64,000 nt of DNA, from the NCBI RefSeq assembly GCF_050947875.1, contig NC_134576.1:53320255-53384254 (forward strand), given 5' to 3'. Source of the DNA: Dermacentor variabilis. Lineage: Eukaryota > Arthropoda > Arachnida > Ixodida > Ixodidae. The notes beneath the pieces were generated by a model, which was not told the DNA's origin, ran no database searches, and saw only the letters and a list, made by a program, of their open reading frames with translations. Positions 44,381 to 55,499 of the stretch are shown here, piece after piece. The stretch's first letter is position 1, and each line of letters starts with the position of its first letter. Made by a program: the position numbers and the translations under genes.

Positions 44381-44771
44381 ATTTATTCAACGCTGATAAC
44401 ACGACGACAAATAGTGGTGAAAATCCCAGAACCACGACACCCAGGTCATGCCCACTTTTGCTTCCGGCATACCCGGCATACAAGTTCAGGTTTCCCCGAC
44501 TGTCACGGAGTATCAAACAGAGAGTGTGTCCTGAAATGGATTAGAGTTATACGATGGCACAGCGCTCACGCAATTCATCTGTAATTGCACATTACTTGAG
44601 CGAGAAGAATTCAATCCCTAGTTGCGGACAAACAACTTTTTCTAAGCCGTATACATTAAGAATGAATTCTTAAGTGAGGAGATTGTTGCACGTGACTAGA
44701 GAGAGAAGAGACGGACGACAAAAATGAACCTCTTTTTGAAGACGAACATGCTTTTCTTGGATAACCTTCAC

Positions 44772-44832
44772 CCTGAAGTACACATATGCAGAGACATAGG
44801 TGTCTAAATTGCTGTACACTTCAGCTATAATT
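44772..44832 (-). CDS. candidate exon downstream of 44,913-45,007
   Basis: The acceptor TTACATTTCCAG precedes it. One base completes the split codon left by the previous exon, then IIAEVYSNLDTYVSAYVYFR, and a GTGAAG donor follows. The frame stays open beyond this donor (KVIQEKHVRLQKE), so the exon may be longer. The intron to the previous exon would be 80 bp. Identity unknown. Confidence 0.4.
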
Positions 44833-44912
44833 CTGGAAATGTAACAAGGTACTGTAGCAGCGTGTTGCACAACCTCGGACGAATGACAGTTCAAGGTTTT
44901 AATGCCGCTTAC

Positions 44913-45007
44913 TTCTTCAAAGTGGTCATTACATCGCTGAGCTCGCTTGGCTTGATATCTTCCAAGCTAATGTGTAGAGTCGCATCTTGAAGATTTCTTA
45001 AGAATTC
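44913..45007 (-). CDS. candidate exon with strong splice sites
   Basis: The acceptor CGTTTTTTTTGCAG and donor AAGAA then GTAAGC delimit 95 bp in phase 0, leaving two bases. The reading contains LQDATLHISLEDIKPSELSD and then VMTTLKK, a plausible helical protein segment. Further upstream on the same strand a 65-codon open stretch (45,108-45,305) also looks protein-like, but no donor in the right phase was found. It may be an upstream part of the same host gene. Confidence 0.45.
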
Positions 45008-45309
45008 CTGCAAAAAAAACGTTCACGTTGTATAACAGTCTATCTGTGATAGCTACTCTGGCATATAAACGCGCTGATAGTTATATCTAGTATGGCGAAA
45101 CTTGCTCTCATTTCAACTTGCGAATCTGGTAATCATATGCTGGCAGGTTCTTAAAGAACAGATGAATGTGAACTGTTAAAAGATTTGTCATAGAAGCAAT
45201 ACAGTTGCGGTGCATGTTGAAAATTCGTAAGTTACTCTGTTCAAAGTTGGTGTGTAGATCGCGAGATCTCCCGATTGACTTCGCTTTCGCATACAAATCT
45301 AGCATATTT

Positions 45310-47300
45310 CTCCTGCAATTTCCCCACCTAAGGCATTTCTATCTTCGGTGGAAGCGTCACAAGACCGCACTACTGACCTAAAGGATCACTAATGACAGCT
45401 CTTTAAGATTGTTTGCGAAATATTGTAAGTGTACTGAAGGCACTGGGAAGTGGGCATGGTGCTGGTGCACGAGAAGACGACGACGAGAAGTGCTTACTTC
45501 CCCGTTTCGAGATAGCGCCGACCTGTTTAAGCCTACCGCTACAATATAGAACTAGTGCTACTGGGCGAACACCCCCGTAGTACAAGCTGTTGTTTTTGTC
45601 ACGTTTCTCAATTTCTACACTCGTCGTACGAGTTACACTACCCAAGTCACCTCCTCATTTACTTATTTTGACGTAAGGATAATGGTTAACCGTCAGTGAC
45701 GCGCTTACAACACATATCGCAGTGCGTCCACCAACAGCCGCGAGGCGCCTTAGCTTGTCCCGGTTTTATGTTGAATTGCCAGCATTGGTGGGAACGACGG
45801 TGGAGGATTATACCTGGACTCAGCGCATGGCCGTTGTCTTCAGGGAAGTCACACAATCAGTACACATGAGAAGGCGGCGAAGGAAACAGCGTTGCATCTT
45901 CACGGCGCCACCTCTCGCATCAACATTACCAAACAATTTACCTGCAAGGTGTCTTTTCTTCCACGAAGAAATTCAAGTTCCTATATGCAAATATTTAGCT
46001 AGCAATCGCAATGTGGTTTCTAGTTCACTTTGCAGATGCAGTCTTACTGTCATATACCATGCACGTCAGAAGCCCTACCTATGAATGCCGATGCTGTGTT
46101 ACGCTGTCGCTGGAAAAAGATCGTTTTACTGACTTTTTTGAAGCATCACGTAAATATATGACGTCGGTGCACTTTTTTTAAACGTAAAGAAGCAGGACTG
46201 TCCTGAAAAGTGGCGACGATGAAAGCAATATCGAGGTAACAAAAGTATGCGCTGTGGACTCGCTAGCTGATATAAATGTACGCGTGGAACTTTGAAGTAT
46301 TGCGGAATAGAGATGTACGTAATCCTACGACGTACCGCTGTATTTTTCGATAAAGGTCTTGCTGCAGCAACGTGAGCATTAAGAAATTTAGTGATAAGTG
46401 ACACATTCTGCAAGTAGAGGTCACTGTTGCGTGTACTTGCTTATGCGAAATATCATCGGCCTGACCTCTTATCCGTGCCGCTTTCCGCATACAGTAGGCT
46501 TGTGGCGCCCAGTGTGAAGTGATAGAATATCGCTCGCGCCTGTGCGAGTTGCGATGGCTCAAGCTGTTTGTTGTTATTATGTTTAAGACACACTAGAATT
46601 TATCTGCAAATATTTATTATGTGCAGATAATGATAATATAATATTATTATTATTGGTGTTTTAATATCATCAAGATATATGACCTCAATTTGATAAAAAG
46701 AATTGGCAAGGCATAAAACGGCTTCCTTTGTTAATAAACAAAAACAAGATCGAAGCGAAAAGAAAAAGAGTATATTTAGCCGTCGGAACTAGTACTGGCG
46801 CGAACAGTATTACTATGGTTGTGCTCTTCTAGTACATACGGGTTTTCTTGAATTTTTTAAAGGAGTCCCCAGTTGCAGATAAATTTCCGTGAAATGAAAT
46901 ATTGACAGAGGTGGACTTTACTTTTACGAGGAACCGAAACATATATTCAAGTAATCAATTGATTTATTTCTTTATTCGTTTATTTATTATTGATTTATTT
47001 TATTTGTTTTTTATTTGTTTTATTTTTATTGAATATTTATTTATAATATGTATTCATTTATGGCGCAAGGGCCAGGTATGGCCAAACAATGCCATGCAAA
47101 AGACAATGAACGGATTTTCGATGGTAAAACGTGACAAATGTCAGTTGTGAATCTGAATAACGGCGTACCGATGTAACTTGGCTGTAGTGAGGCCTCAAAG
47201 TGCGTAAAATATACAGGCGTTAGAATAATTGACAGCGGCTACCTATGTATAGTACGGGCTCTATAAGAAAGGAATGATGAATCCTCTAATGAGGATTCGA
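45310..47300. other. AT-rich DNA, no firm gene
   Basis: Short open stretches exist (minus 45,403-45,645; plus 45,722-46,084; minus 46,126-46,562) without recognised motifs or consistent splice sites. The part at 46,560-47,060 is very AT-rich. Confidence 0.35.
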
Positions 47301-48375
47301 CTGCGTATCATTTTCGGGCAAAAGTGTACCTTCGGTATTAGAGCATTTATCAAATTGTGACCTTACTTCTCTAAAGAGGCATTATTAGCATTATACTTTA
47401 CCTTCATCCACAGTCACATTAATTATGGCATTGTGTCCTGGGGAAACGCATCACTGTCATAACCCATCTATTCAGCACTTACAAAACCAAGCAATACGCA
47501 TTATCACAAACAGTGATTTTTGATAGAAGACTGTGTACATTTTAGGGCAAAAAGTGTACCTTCATTGAGCTAAAGTGTACCTTCGGTATTAGAGCATTAA
47601 TCAAACGAAGACCATACTTATCTAAAGGCGCATTATTAGCATTGTACTTTGCCTTCATTCACTGTCACATTAATTATGGCATTGTTTCCTGGGGAAACAC
47701 ATCACTGTCATAAGTAATCTATTCAGCACTTACAAAACTAAGCAATACGCATTATCACGAACAATGGGTTTTTGACGATTGCTACTCCTCTACTTCGTGA
47801 AAATAACATTCTTGTAACGAACTTCGTCAGATATCATCTAATAATTATGTTTGATAAATAACTTACTAAACAGCTCTCATACCAATTCATTGATTCCAGG
47901 CACCTCATCAATAACAATAATACTAGGTTTGCGCGTAACTAATTTTCTACTACCTATGGTTCATTCTATGGGAAAATGACATTCGCTGCTATAAAACAGT
48001 AGAATGGTTTACCCGTTAGCATTAAATCTTCATCCTTTCATACATTATTCATGCTCTTAAGCTGTTTCATATGTGTAACTAAGTTTACGTCATTCATTAC
48101 ACCATATTTGCCATTTGTATGTATTGACAGTTTTTTATGCACTACAGACTTATATAAATACAATTTGTTCTCATTTATATTAATTTTCCATGTTGTATTT
48201 TCGCGATGGTGTTCGTTTGTTTTAGTTACCTCGCTCTTTATTACATCTCTACATTGTTATTATTAACTGAGAGTCCCGTTGCAGTCTGACTTGGAACCCT
48301 CGTCTCTATATTCTATCTTACCAATGCATTATGTTTAAAAAATAAGAAACTGAAATTGAAACTGAAACTGAATGA
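47300..48375 (+). mobile_element. CR1/jockey-type LINE 3' end with GAAACT tail
   Basis: Codons for YFAFIHSHINYGIVSWGN (RT C-terminal block) occur twice in a tandem duplication. They are followed by degraded sequence with NNTRFA and YGSFYGKMTFAAIK, as in the ends of CR1/jockey ORF2. The 3' end at about 48,345-48,372 is a short GAAACT-type repeat typical of a LINE tail. Confidence 0.75.
47321..47790 (+). repeat. 251-bp tandem duplication inside the LINE end
   Basis: Copies start at 47,321 and 47,572 with AAAGTGTACCTTCGGTATTA and both run through CATTAATTATGGCATTGT to about CGCATTATCAC. Confidence 0.9.
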
Positions 48376-48379
48376 GAGA

Positions 48380-48865
48380 ATGTGGCAGTGTACTTTGGGC
48401 TGATAACCTACTTGGAACCAATATGTTGGGAAAACAGTTTTAACATTTTTATTGAGAAACATTGCCGGAAGGAACGAAATTTGTCGTCCTTATGTCATCG
48501 CAAAGAACTTTTTTTCTTTGAGCTTCTACATCCCGACGCTATACCAGTACGTAAACGATCGCTGGCATCTCACCATATTTATCACAGAGATAAGGATCGT
48601 CATTGGAAAGAAGGGAGGGGTGAGTGCCATATGCGTGGCCTATCTCAAGAAGGCAGTAAATAGCCTCCGTTTGTGGTTGATTAAATTCCTCAGTGCCACA
48701 CGTACATTGTCAATGGCCCGTCAATTTCCTGCGAATGAAGGGCTTCAAATCCTTGACAGGGAAAGCTATGAAAGAATTACTTTGGTTTCTATTTACTGAT
48801 ATGGCGGTTTTGTCGGTAAATATATTAGCCTCGATTCCTCTGTCGTGAGGTACCAAGCATATTTT
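48380..48865. other. no supported gene
   Basis: Overlapping short plus-strand frames without recognised motifs lie just before the 5' LTR of gypsy D. Confidence 0.35.
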
Positions 48866-48870
48866 AATAT

Positions 48871-49023
48871 TGACACAATGCTGTGGGGATCCCGCACCGC
48901 GGGAGAACGCGCGCAACAGCCAGCGCCACGGACGACGACAAAGCGCGTACGCTTCAGGCTCTTCTGGCCCGCCATTAAAGAGAACCATATATTTTGTAAG
49001 ACTTGTCTTCAATCTACGTTGCA
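48871..49023 (+). repeat. 5' LTR of gypsy D (153 bp)
   Basis: Begins TGACACAATG and ends CTACGTTGCA (TG to CA). Contains CCATTAAAGAG as a possible polyadenylation signal. It differs from the 3' LTR at about 20 positions plus one 3-base gap by hand count. Confidence 0.93.
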
Positions 49024-49193
49024 TTTCTCTGGTGGAGGTGATGGGTACATGCTACCACGCCCAGATCGAACGCCGTCTACAAGCCCAGTACGAAGTTCGG
49101 TCGAGCTGACTGACTCCTGTTCACGTACGGACAAGCCGTCGACTTCAGGGACTGCCGCCTGAGCACGAGCCTCGACCCAATCGAGTCGGATAG

Positions 49194-50446
49194 ATGAGTA
49201 CATCAGTTCCGTCTTCCTCCTCAACCGCACCGACCGAGGTCGTCCTTAACCAGCGGCGAATCCCCACATCCTTCCAAGGGGACACTTTCGAGGATGTTGA
49301 GGACTGGCTCGATCACTTTGAGCGTGTCGCAGAATTCAACGGCTGGACCCCAGAATGCAAGCTACGCAACGCCTACTTTGCCCTCAAGGACTACGCGCGG
49401 ACATGGTTTGAGAACCGTGAGGCGGCCTTATCGACATGGCACGAATTCCGACGCCAGCTAATCAGCACATACGCCAGCCTCGATCGCAAGGATCGAGCTG
49501 AATCTGCAATTCAGGCGAGAGTACAGCGGCCGAACGAAAGCGTCGCAATGTTTGTCGAAGATATGTGCCGACTTTTCCGACGCCCAGATCCGTCCATGCC
49601 GGGGTCAGGAACCTGATGCGTGGTGTCAAGCAAGAGTTATTCGGTGGCCTAATACGCAACCCACCGAAGACCGTCGCAGAGTTTCTCGCGGAAGCCATAT
49701 CAAGGGAAAAGTCACTGGAGCAACGAACAAGGCAGTACAACGGCGACGTGTCGTTCCTATCGCGTGAGCCTCTCGCTGTACCCTTCGACAATACCGACGC
49801 CTTGCGGGAGCTCATTAGGCTTGATGTCCGAGAGGAGCTCCAAAAGTTTCAGGTGGCTCCGGTATCGGTACCGCGACTCGCTCTGGCTGAGGTCGTCCGG
49901 GAAGAAATCAGGCAGACAGTACAAGTCCCGGAGCGAAGCGAGGCACCACAGCACGAGGTACGGAAGCCACGGCCTCGCATGTCGTATGCGGAAGCTGCGC
50001 GAAGTTCGTTGTCTCCGACTTTTCACGATGCGCGCGATATCCCGGACTTTCATGGTGTGCGCGCCGCTGAACAAGCAACTGCCGACTTCAAGACTCGCCG
50101 CACGCCTCTCATGGCTGAAACACGACCGCCCCGCAAGAGTGACCTATGGCACACTGCAGACCTGAGATCCTTGTGTTTTCATTGGGGTGAAGCCGATCAC
50201 CTCTACAGGGCCTGTCCTTACCACCGAGCTGGGCTCCGTGTATTTTCACTGAATGCGCCTTGCCCACTCAATGGTGAACGCTCCCTCGAGATTGAAGCCT
50301 ACGTCGCGAAAACCAGGAGCTCATTTGGCCCACGATTCCGTGACCCCCGGTCACCGTCACCTGCCCGATACAGGTCTTCCAGCCCCGTCTTCACGCCGAG
50401 CACAACAAGGCGTGGCTCATCTAGCCCTGCCTCTCGGGAAAACTGA
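49194..50446 (+). pseudogene. gag: gypsy D gag, one frameshift
   Basis: Starts at ATG 49,194. The first frame has FQGDTFEDVEDWLDHFERVA and WHEFRRQLISTYASLDRKDR, the capsid core. A shift near 49,600 moves to the frame with LMRGVKQELFGGLIRNPPKT and PRMSYAEAARSS, ending in a knuckle CFHWGEADHLYRAC in which the second Cys is Trp. About 416 codons in total, close to full length. It would form particles and bind RNA. Confidence 0.88.
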
Positions 50447-50529
50447 GTCCAGCTACCTGCGGAGGTGAGGTCGCTGGCGTTGCGAACGCTGAAGATCCTC
50501 CATCACGACGACCGCGAGATGACGTAATT

Positions 50530-50900
50530 GAGATGCAGAGAAAGCAGTGTAGTTCGGTGTCAGTATCTTGCGACGTACCAGTTACCATAGATGACCACGA
50601 AGTCACGGCGCTAATCGACATGGCTGCAGTCACGTCTGTTATGAGTCGGAGTCTCGCGCGCACACTGAACAAAGTTGCGACGCAATGAACCGGAACTCAA
50701 ATTCGTACTGCAGGAGGGCACCTCATAACTCCACTGGGCCGGTGCACGGCACGAGTCAATATTCGGGGCTTCACGCACATCGGCGACTTTGTCATTCTTC
50801 CTGAATGTTCAAAGGACCTTATACACGGCATGCGAACGGCGAACGGTGCCATCATCGACCGCAAGAGTCCAGAGTTAGCTTCGCTACTACGCAAGCTATG
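50530..50900 (+). pseudogene. gypsy D protease remnant
   Basis: VPVTIDDHEVTALIDMAAVT carries the active-site position with D-M-A where D-[ST]-G is needed. The later block INIRGFTHIGDFVIL-like and TANGAIIDRKSPEL matches the second half of the enzyme. A stop at about 50,688 splits it. Confidence 0.7.
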
Positions 50901-51334
50901 GCGAACATGACAACGACAGTGACATGGCGCTTCGCGTAGCTGATGATTACATCACGTTGCCACCCAAGAGCAGCGTGCTTACCCTTCTCCGATGAGATAT
51001 AAAAGACGACGCCGAAGGAATTGCTGAGGCCAACATTACCCTGCTTCTTGAGCGCCACATTTGCATAGCCAGAGGGCTTCTTCAGCTGCGAAACAAATGT
51101 TCCGTCGTTTTGCTAACAAACTTTAGCAACGAGTATCGGCACGTACCGCGAAGAACGACAATCGCATTTCCTCGCGAAATCATTGATGTCACTGACATTG
51201 CCGCATTGGAAATCGCATCATGTCAGCAATCTGAGTTACCCAGCCTAAAAGAACGGATTCACGTTAACGCTGCTCTGCCCGACCATTAGAAAGACCATCT
51301 AATGAATCTCGTGAATGAATTAGCGGATTGTTTT

Positions 51335-51800
51335 TAAGTGTCGTCCAAAGTACGGCGCACGTCCATCACAAAGCACCACATTATTACGCAGGAGTCTGCA
51401 CGTTCTGTTCGTCAGCATCCTTACAGAGTGTCTCCAGTGGAACGGGAAGCGATCAAGCATCAGGTGAAAGAGATGCTCCAAGACGACGTGATCCAGCCGT
51501 CCACAAGCCCGTGAGCTTTATGAGTTCAAAGTACTCCCCTTAGGCCGCTGTTCCGCACTGCCACCTTTCAGCGGATGGATACCGTGCTTGCTGAACTCAA
51601 ATGGCAAACATGCCTCGTATACCTGGACGACGTCGTCGTGTTCTCGAACACGTTTGACCAACATGTCGCACGACTCGAGTGTCCTCGCGGTGATCCGTAC
51701 TGCCGGCCTCAGGATCAAGCCTAAAAAATGCTACTTCGGGTTCCAAGAGCTTAAATTTCTTGGCCACGTCGTCAGTCCTAAAGGCGTTCGATCAGACCTC
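51335..51800 (+). pseudogene. pol: gypsy D reverse transcriptase with internal deletion
   Basis: HPYRVSPVEREAIKHQVKEM and MLQDDVIQPSTSP are followed directly by codons for YEFKVLPFG and then LVYLDDVVVFSNTFDQH. Compared with element A the stretch holding CVDYRKLN and the first catalytic Asp block is missing at about 51,510. YLDD survives. Confidence 0.85.
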
Positions 51801-52430
51801 GACAAGTTAGCTGCCATAGCAGAGTTTTCGCCACCCACAGACAAGAACACTGTCCAGTGCTTCCTTGGTTTGTGCGCATATTATAGGCGCTTCGTCGAGG
51901 GAGTCTCGAGAATTGCTGTACCTCTGACTCGACTCCAACGCGACGATGTGCCTCTCATTTGGGCGGACGAGAAGCAGCAGTCGTTCAATGAATTGCGGAA
52001 GCGCTTGCTAGCGGACCCAGTACTTGCTCATTTCGACGAAGGCACTGACACTGAAATTCATATTGACGCCAGCAATACGGGTCTCGGTGCAGTTCTGCAG
52101 TGGAAAGCTGGTGTGGAACGCCCCATTGCTTATGCAAGCCGTAGTCTCACCAACGCTGAGACAAACTACGGAACCACTGAAAAAGAATGCTTAGCGGTTG
52201 TGTGAACAATTAGCAAATTCCGGCCCTACTTGTACGGTAGACCCTTTATGGCTGTCAGCGATCAACCACGCCCTGTGCTGGCTTGCCACCCTCAAGGATC
52301 CTTCAGGCAGACTTGCCCGTTGGAGCCTGCGCTTACAAGAGTACGACGTTACAGTTGTCTACCGATCTGGAAGGAAGCACAGCGACGCTGTCATGCACAC
52401 CACTCCCTACGACGTCCTCGGATCCTCACC
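51700..52430 (+). pseudogene. gypsy D RT thumb and RNase H remnant
   Basis: A 205-codon frame (51,588-52,205) runs from the RT thumb (LKFLGHVVSPKGVRSDLDKL) through RNase H with EIHIDASNTGLGAVLQWKAG and PIAYASRSLTNAETNYGTTE. After a stop, [20 protein letters not shown] marks the tether. The RNase H Asp and Glu are present. Confidence 0.88.
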
Positions 52431-52619
52431 ATGACTTGCAATTGGTCGGCGTTATCGATGCCATAAAGACGGCTGAGTACCAGTGCGCTGACGCTGAGCT
52501 GCTGCCACTGATCGAGCACCTTCAAGGAGTCCAAGGTGTCTTACCCCGCTGGCTCGTGCCCGGCTTATCATCGTAATCTTTTCACAACAACGTCCTTCAC
52601 AATAAAAACTACGGAAGCG

Positions 52620-53700
52620 GTCCCAATACGTACCTCCTTGTCGTGCCGTCGGCGCTGCACCAAGACATTTTGCAAGCGTGCCATGATGAACCATGCACGG
52701 GACACTTGGGATTCGCTAAAACATTAGCAAGGGTACGACAGAAGTATTACTGGCCCCGGCTTTATCCTTCTGTGAAACGGTACGTGAAGACCTGCCGCGA
52801 TTGTCAGCGCCGCACGAAACCACCAGTTAAACCGGCTCGCTTTCTCCACCCTGTGGACCCTCCTTAAGCACCGTTCGAACAAATAGGAATGTATCTACTT
52901 GGGCCATTCCCAGTGACCTCTTCGCGCAACAAATGGATAGTCGGCGCTACCAACTACTTAAGTCGGTACACCGAAACCGAAGCTATTCCGCAAGCAAACT
53001 CGTATGAAATGGCCAAGTTCTTTGTACGCCACATCATCCTACGACATGGTGCACTGTCTTGTCATCACCGACCGCGGTACAGCATTTACAGCCGAACTTA
53101 TGCAGGACGTTCTCCTGCTGACGCATTTCTCTCACCGCAAGAGCACTCCGTATCACTCTCAGACCAATGGATTAACGGAACGTCTGAACAGAACGCTGGC
53201 TGATATGCTCTTCATGTATATCGACGTAGAGCACAAGACGTGGGACGAGATTTTACCCTACGTGACCTTCGCCTATACCACTGCTGTACAGGAGACTACG
53301 CAGTATACTCCGTCCGAGCTTGTATACGGGCGTTACGTCACGTCCACACTTGACGCTATGCTACCTCTGGTTGATAATAGCCCGACCAACGAACACACGG
53401 AGAGTTGGTACAAAGAGCTGAAGAAGCCCGCCAGCTTGCTCGGCATCGTATCCGGCGCCAACAGCATGCCGACACCTTTCGGTACAATCAGGGTCGACGC
53501 GACGTCCATTACAATACCGGCGCCTTCGTGTGGGTCTGGATGCCCGTCCGTCGCCGTGGACTCTCGGAAAAGTTGCTCCGCCGGTATTTTTGTCCCTAGA
53601 AGGTTACACGCCGCCTCAGTGACGTTACCTACGAAGTCGTGCGCTGCAGTTCTGACCCCGGTGCGGCTCGTCTTCGTCCTCGCGCTGAACTTGTTCATGT
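52620..53700 (+). pseudogene. gypsy D integrase remnant
   Basis: The zinc domain is intact: ACHDEPCTGHLGFAKTLARV and YVKTCRDCQRR. In the core the first catalytic position reads IGMYLLGPFP, Tyr where Asp is expected. VITDRGTAFTAELMQDV (second Asp) and NGLTERLNRTL (Glu) are kept, followed by WDEILPYVTFAYTTAVQET. Shifts occur at 52,867, near 53,060 and at about 53,400. Confidence 0.88.
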
Positions 53701-53816
53701 AGTGCGCATGAAACCCTACTATGTGCGTACCTGAGCGCCGAGGAGCTCCATTTGTGTCGTCCCTGAAAGAACTTTTTCACGCGACCGAGACGGTCGCTTT
53801 TCGCATTGGGGGCAAT

Positions 53817-53972
53817 TGACACAATGATGTGGGGCTCCCGCACCGCGGCACGGCGCGCGCAACGGCCGGCGCTATGGAAGACGACGAAGCGCGTAAGCTT
53901 CACGCTCTTCTTCTGGCCCGCCGTTAAAAAGAAGCGTATATTTTGTAAGACTCGTCTTCAATCTACGTTACA
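53817..53972 (+). repeat. 3' LTR of gypsy D (156 bp)
   Basis: TGACACAATG to CTACGTTACA. Pairs with 48,871-49,023. Confidence 0.93.
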
Positions 53973-54119
53973 ATATGTTGATGAGAGGTGTACCAAGCGC
54001 AGACGATTGAATAAAGTGGAGTAAATACTTGATTTTTTTACTTAGTAGATAAATTACGCTTTTCCCCGCGCCTAATTATTTGTTTTTGTAGTTTTATTTC
54101 TTTTGTGCCTACCAGCCGA

Positions 54120-54990
54120 CAATAGTGCGAAGGCTTCGGCCGGAAGATGCTTGTTTCCGGATCAAACAGCCGGATTCCCAGAAGGGTGGGCCGACTGCAG
54201 CACAAAAAACATCGGCAGGTGACTTTGAGGCATCAATGTAAAGTTCCCCCTGTTCACGAGTACATTGACAGAAGTGCCTGGAAGTGCGTTAATATGTGAA
54301 TTTCTGGGGCATTCTTTGTAACTCTTACAAAAAACGTGTCACAGTCTATTGGCTACCACAGCCACGCTGGTACTGCCATGGCTAGAGCCATTACAGGGTT
54401 TTCAAGTAGAGGAACAGCGACTGCTTTGTTGAGGATCCTCATACGCAATGAAGAGTGTTTTCTCCTTGTTGGACGACTGTGGAAAGTCTGGCAAAGTCAT
54501 ATGGCTTACAATTTTGTTACAAGGATATTCACGACCAGAGCGTGCTTTCAGGAAATACATGAAACTGGACAACGGTCTTTGCTGATGGAGTGTCCACTTA
54601 TTGGATGGCACATAAAGGTTTTGCAGCAGGCTAGTTCAGAAAGCTCCTGTGGTCACGTGTATGCCTAAAATATGAACAGGGTCAAGCATTTTTGAGGCCA
54701 CTCGGTGTAGCAGACATACCACCACAGCCTTACAATCTCAACGCCGTCATATAAGACTTTTGTAGAGTTTCAATAAGCATCTTCTGTCACTACCCCAACT
54801 TGTACGCGGGAAACTTTTCAGTGTTCATTAGTTTGCAGTCGAGTATAACGCCCAAGAAGTTATGTTCTTTGTTCAAATAACGCAATCACTTCGCAGTTCA
54901 ACTGTGGGATCAAGGAGCAGTCTTTTTTTTAAAGAAGGACACAGGAGCTTTTATGTGAATTGACATCAAACATGCTTTCTCAGTCGAATC
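54120..54990 (-). pseudogene. I-type LINE RT end and RNase H start
   Basis: The minus-strand frames have LDPVHILGIHVTTGAF, then NKWTLHQQRPLSSFMYFLKA, a passage typical of I-type ORF2, and then LYIDASKSPADVFCAAVGPP where RNase H begins. The first RNase H Asp position is kept (Y-I-D-A-S for Y-T-D-G-S). Confidence 0.75.
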
Positions 54991-55039
54991 TGAACATGCC
55001 TCTCGCATACTACGAGGCTACAGGATTTAAAACCTCTCT

Positions 55040-55340
55040 GCACGTCATCTACGTTCCGAGGCCACCACCAGGATCCGAGGCCACCACCAGTCGGGCCCCC
55101 GAGTAGCGTGGGTTAGGGTCAAGCCACCCGTCCGTTCAGCCCTCATCCGCCCTCATGCGGACGCCCAAAAGGCGGGTGGTATGTCGCAAAATTTAGCGCC
55201 TGCTCAATCCACACGAGTGGATCTCACGCGCACTCCATTTTTTTTATGCGAGGGTAAATGCCCTGATGCATTTACCCTCGCAGCGCATTCTATTGGGCGA
55301 CGCGGCCTGTTGACAGCAGGCTACCGTTAGGCGGAGCAAA
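55040..55340. repeat. insertion-like GC-rich block with hairpin
   Basis: GC-rich sequence unlike its flanks. It contains a near-duplicate CCGAGGCCACCACCAG (55,054-55,090) and a perfect hairpin at 55,247-55,282: TGCGAGGGTAAATGC, loop CCTGAT, and its exact complement. No coding signal. Confidence 0.7.
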
Positions 55341-55499
55341 GGTGTTGAAGGTCGGCAACTACCTTGGACAGCAGATATCGCCTCCGTTACTTAGAGGAGG
55401 CGCTGGAAGCAGACGACACTGGCACATTTTTGCAGATGGGATTTCAAGCTTTCGTGTGAGAGTGAAAATGTGACTCTAGGCTGCCACATTCTGTTCTGC

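Larger units (their letters stand above)
48871..53972 (+). mobile_element. Ty3/gypsy element D with both LTRs
   Basis: 5,102 bp from LTR to LTR. The 4-bp target duplication ATAT is at 48,867-48,870 and 53,973-53,976. The order is gag, protease, RT, RNase H, integrase. Frames are broken and part of RT is deleted, so it is inactive. A purine-containing CATTGGGGGCAAT lies just before the 3' LTR. Confidence 0.93.

Noticed and set aside
55247..55282. Hairpin as a Helitron 3' end
   Set aside because: The hairpin is perfect, but the CTRR end that should follow about 10 bases later is not present.
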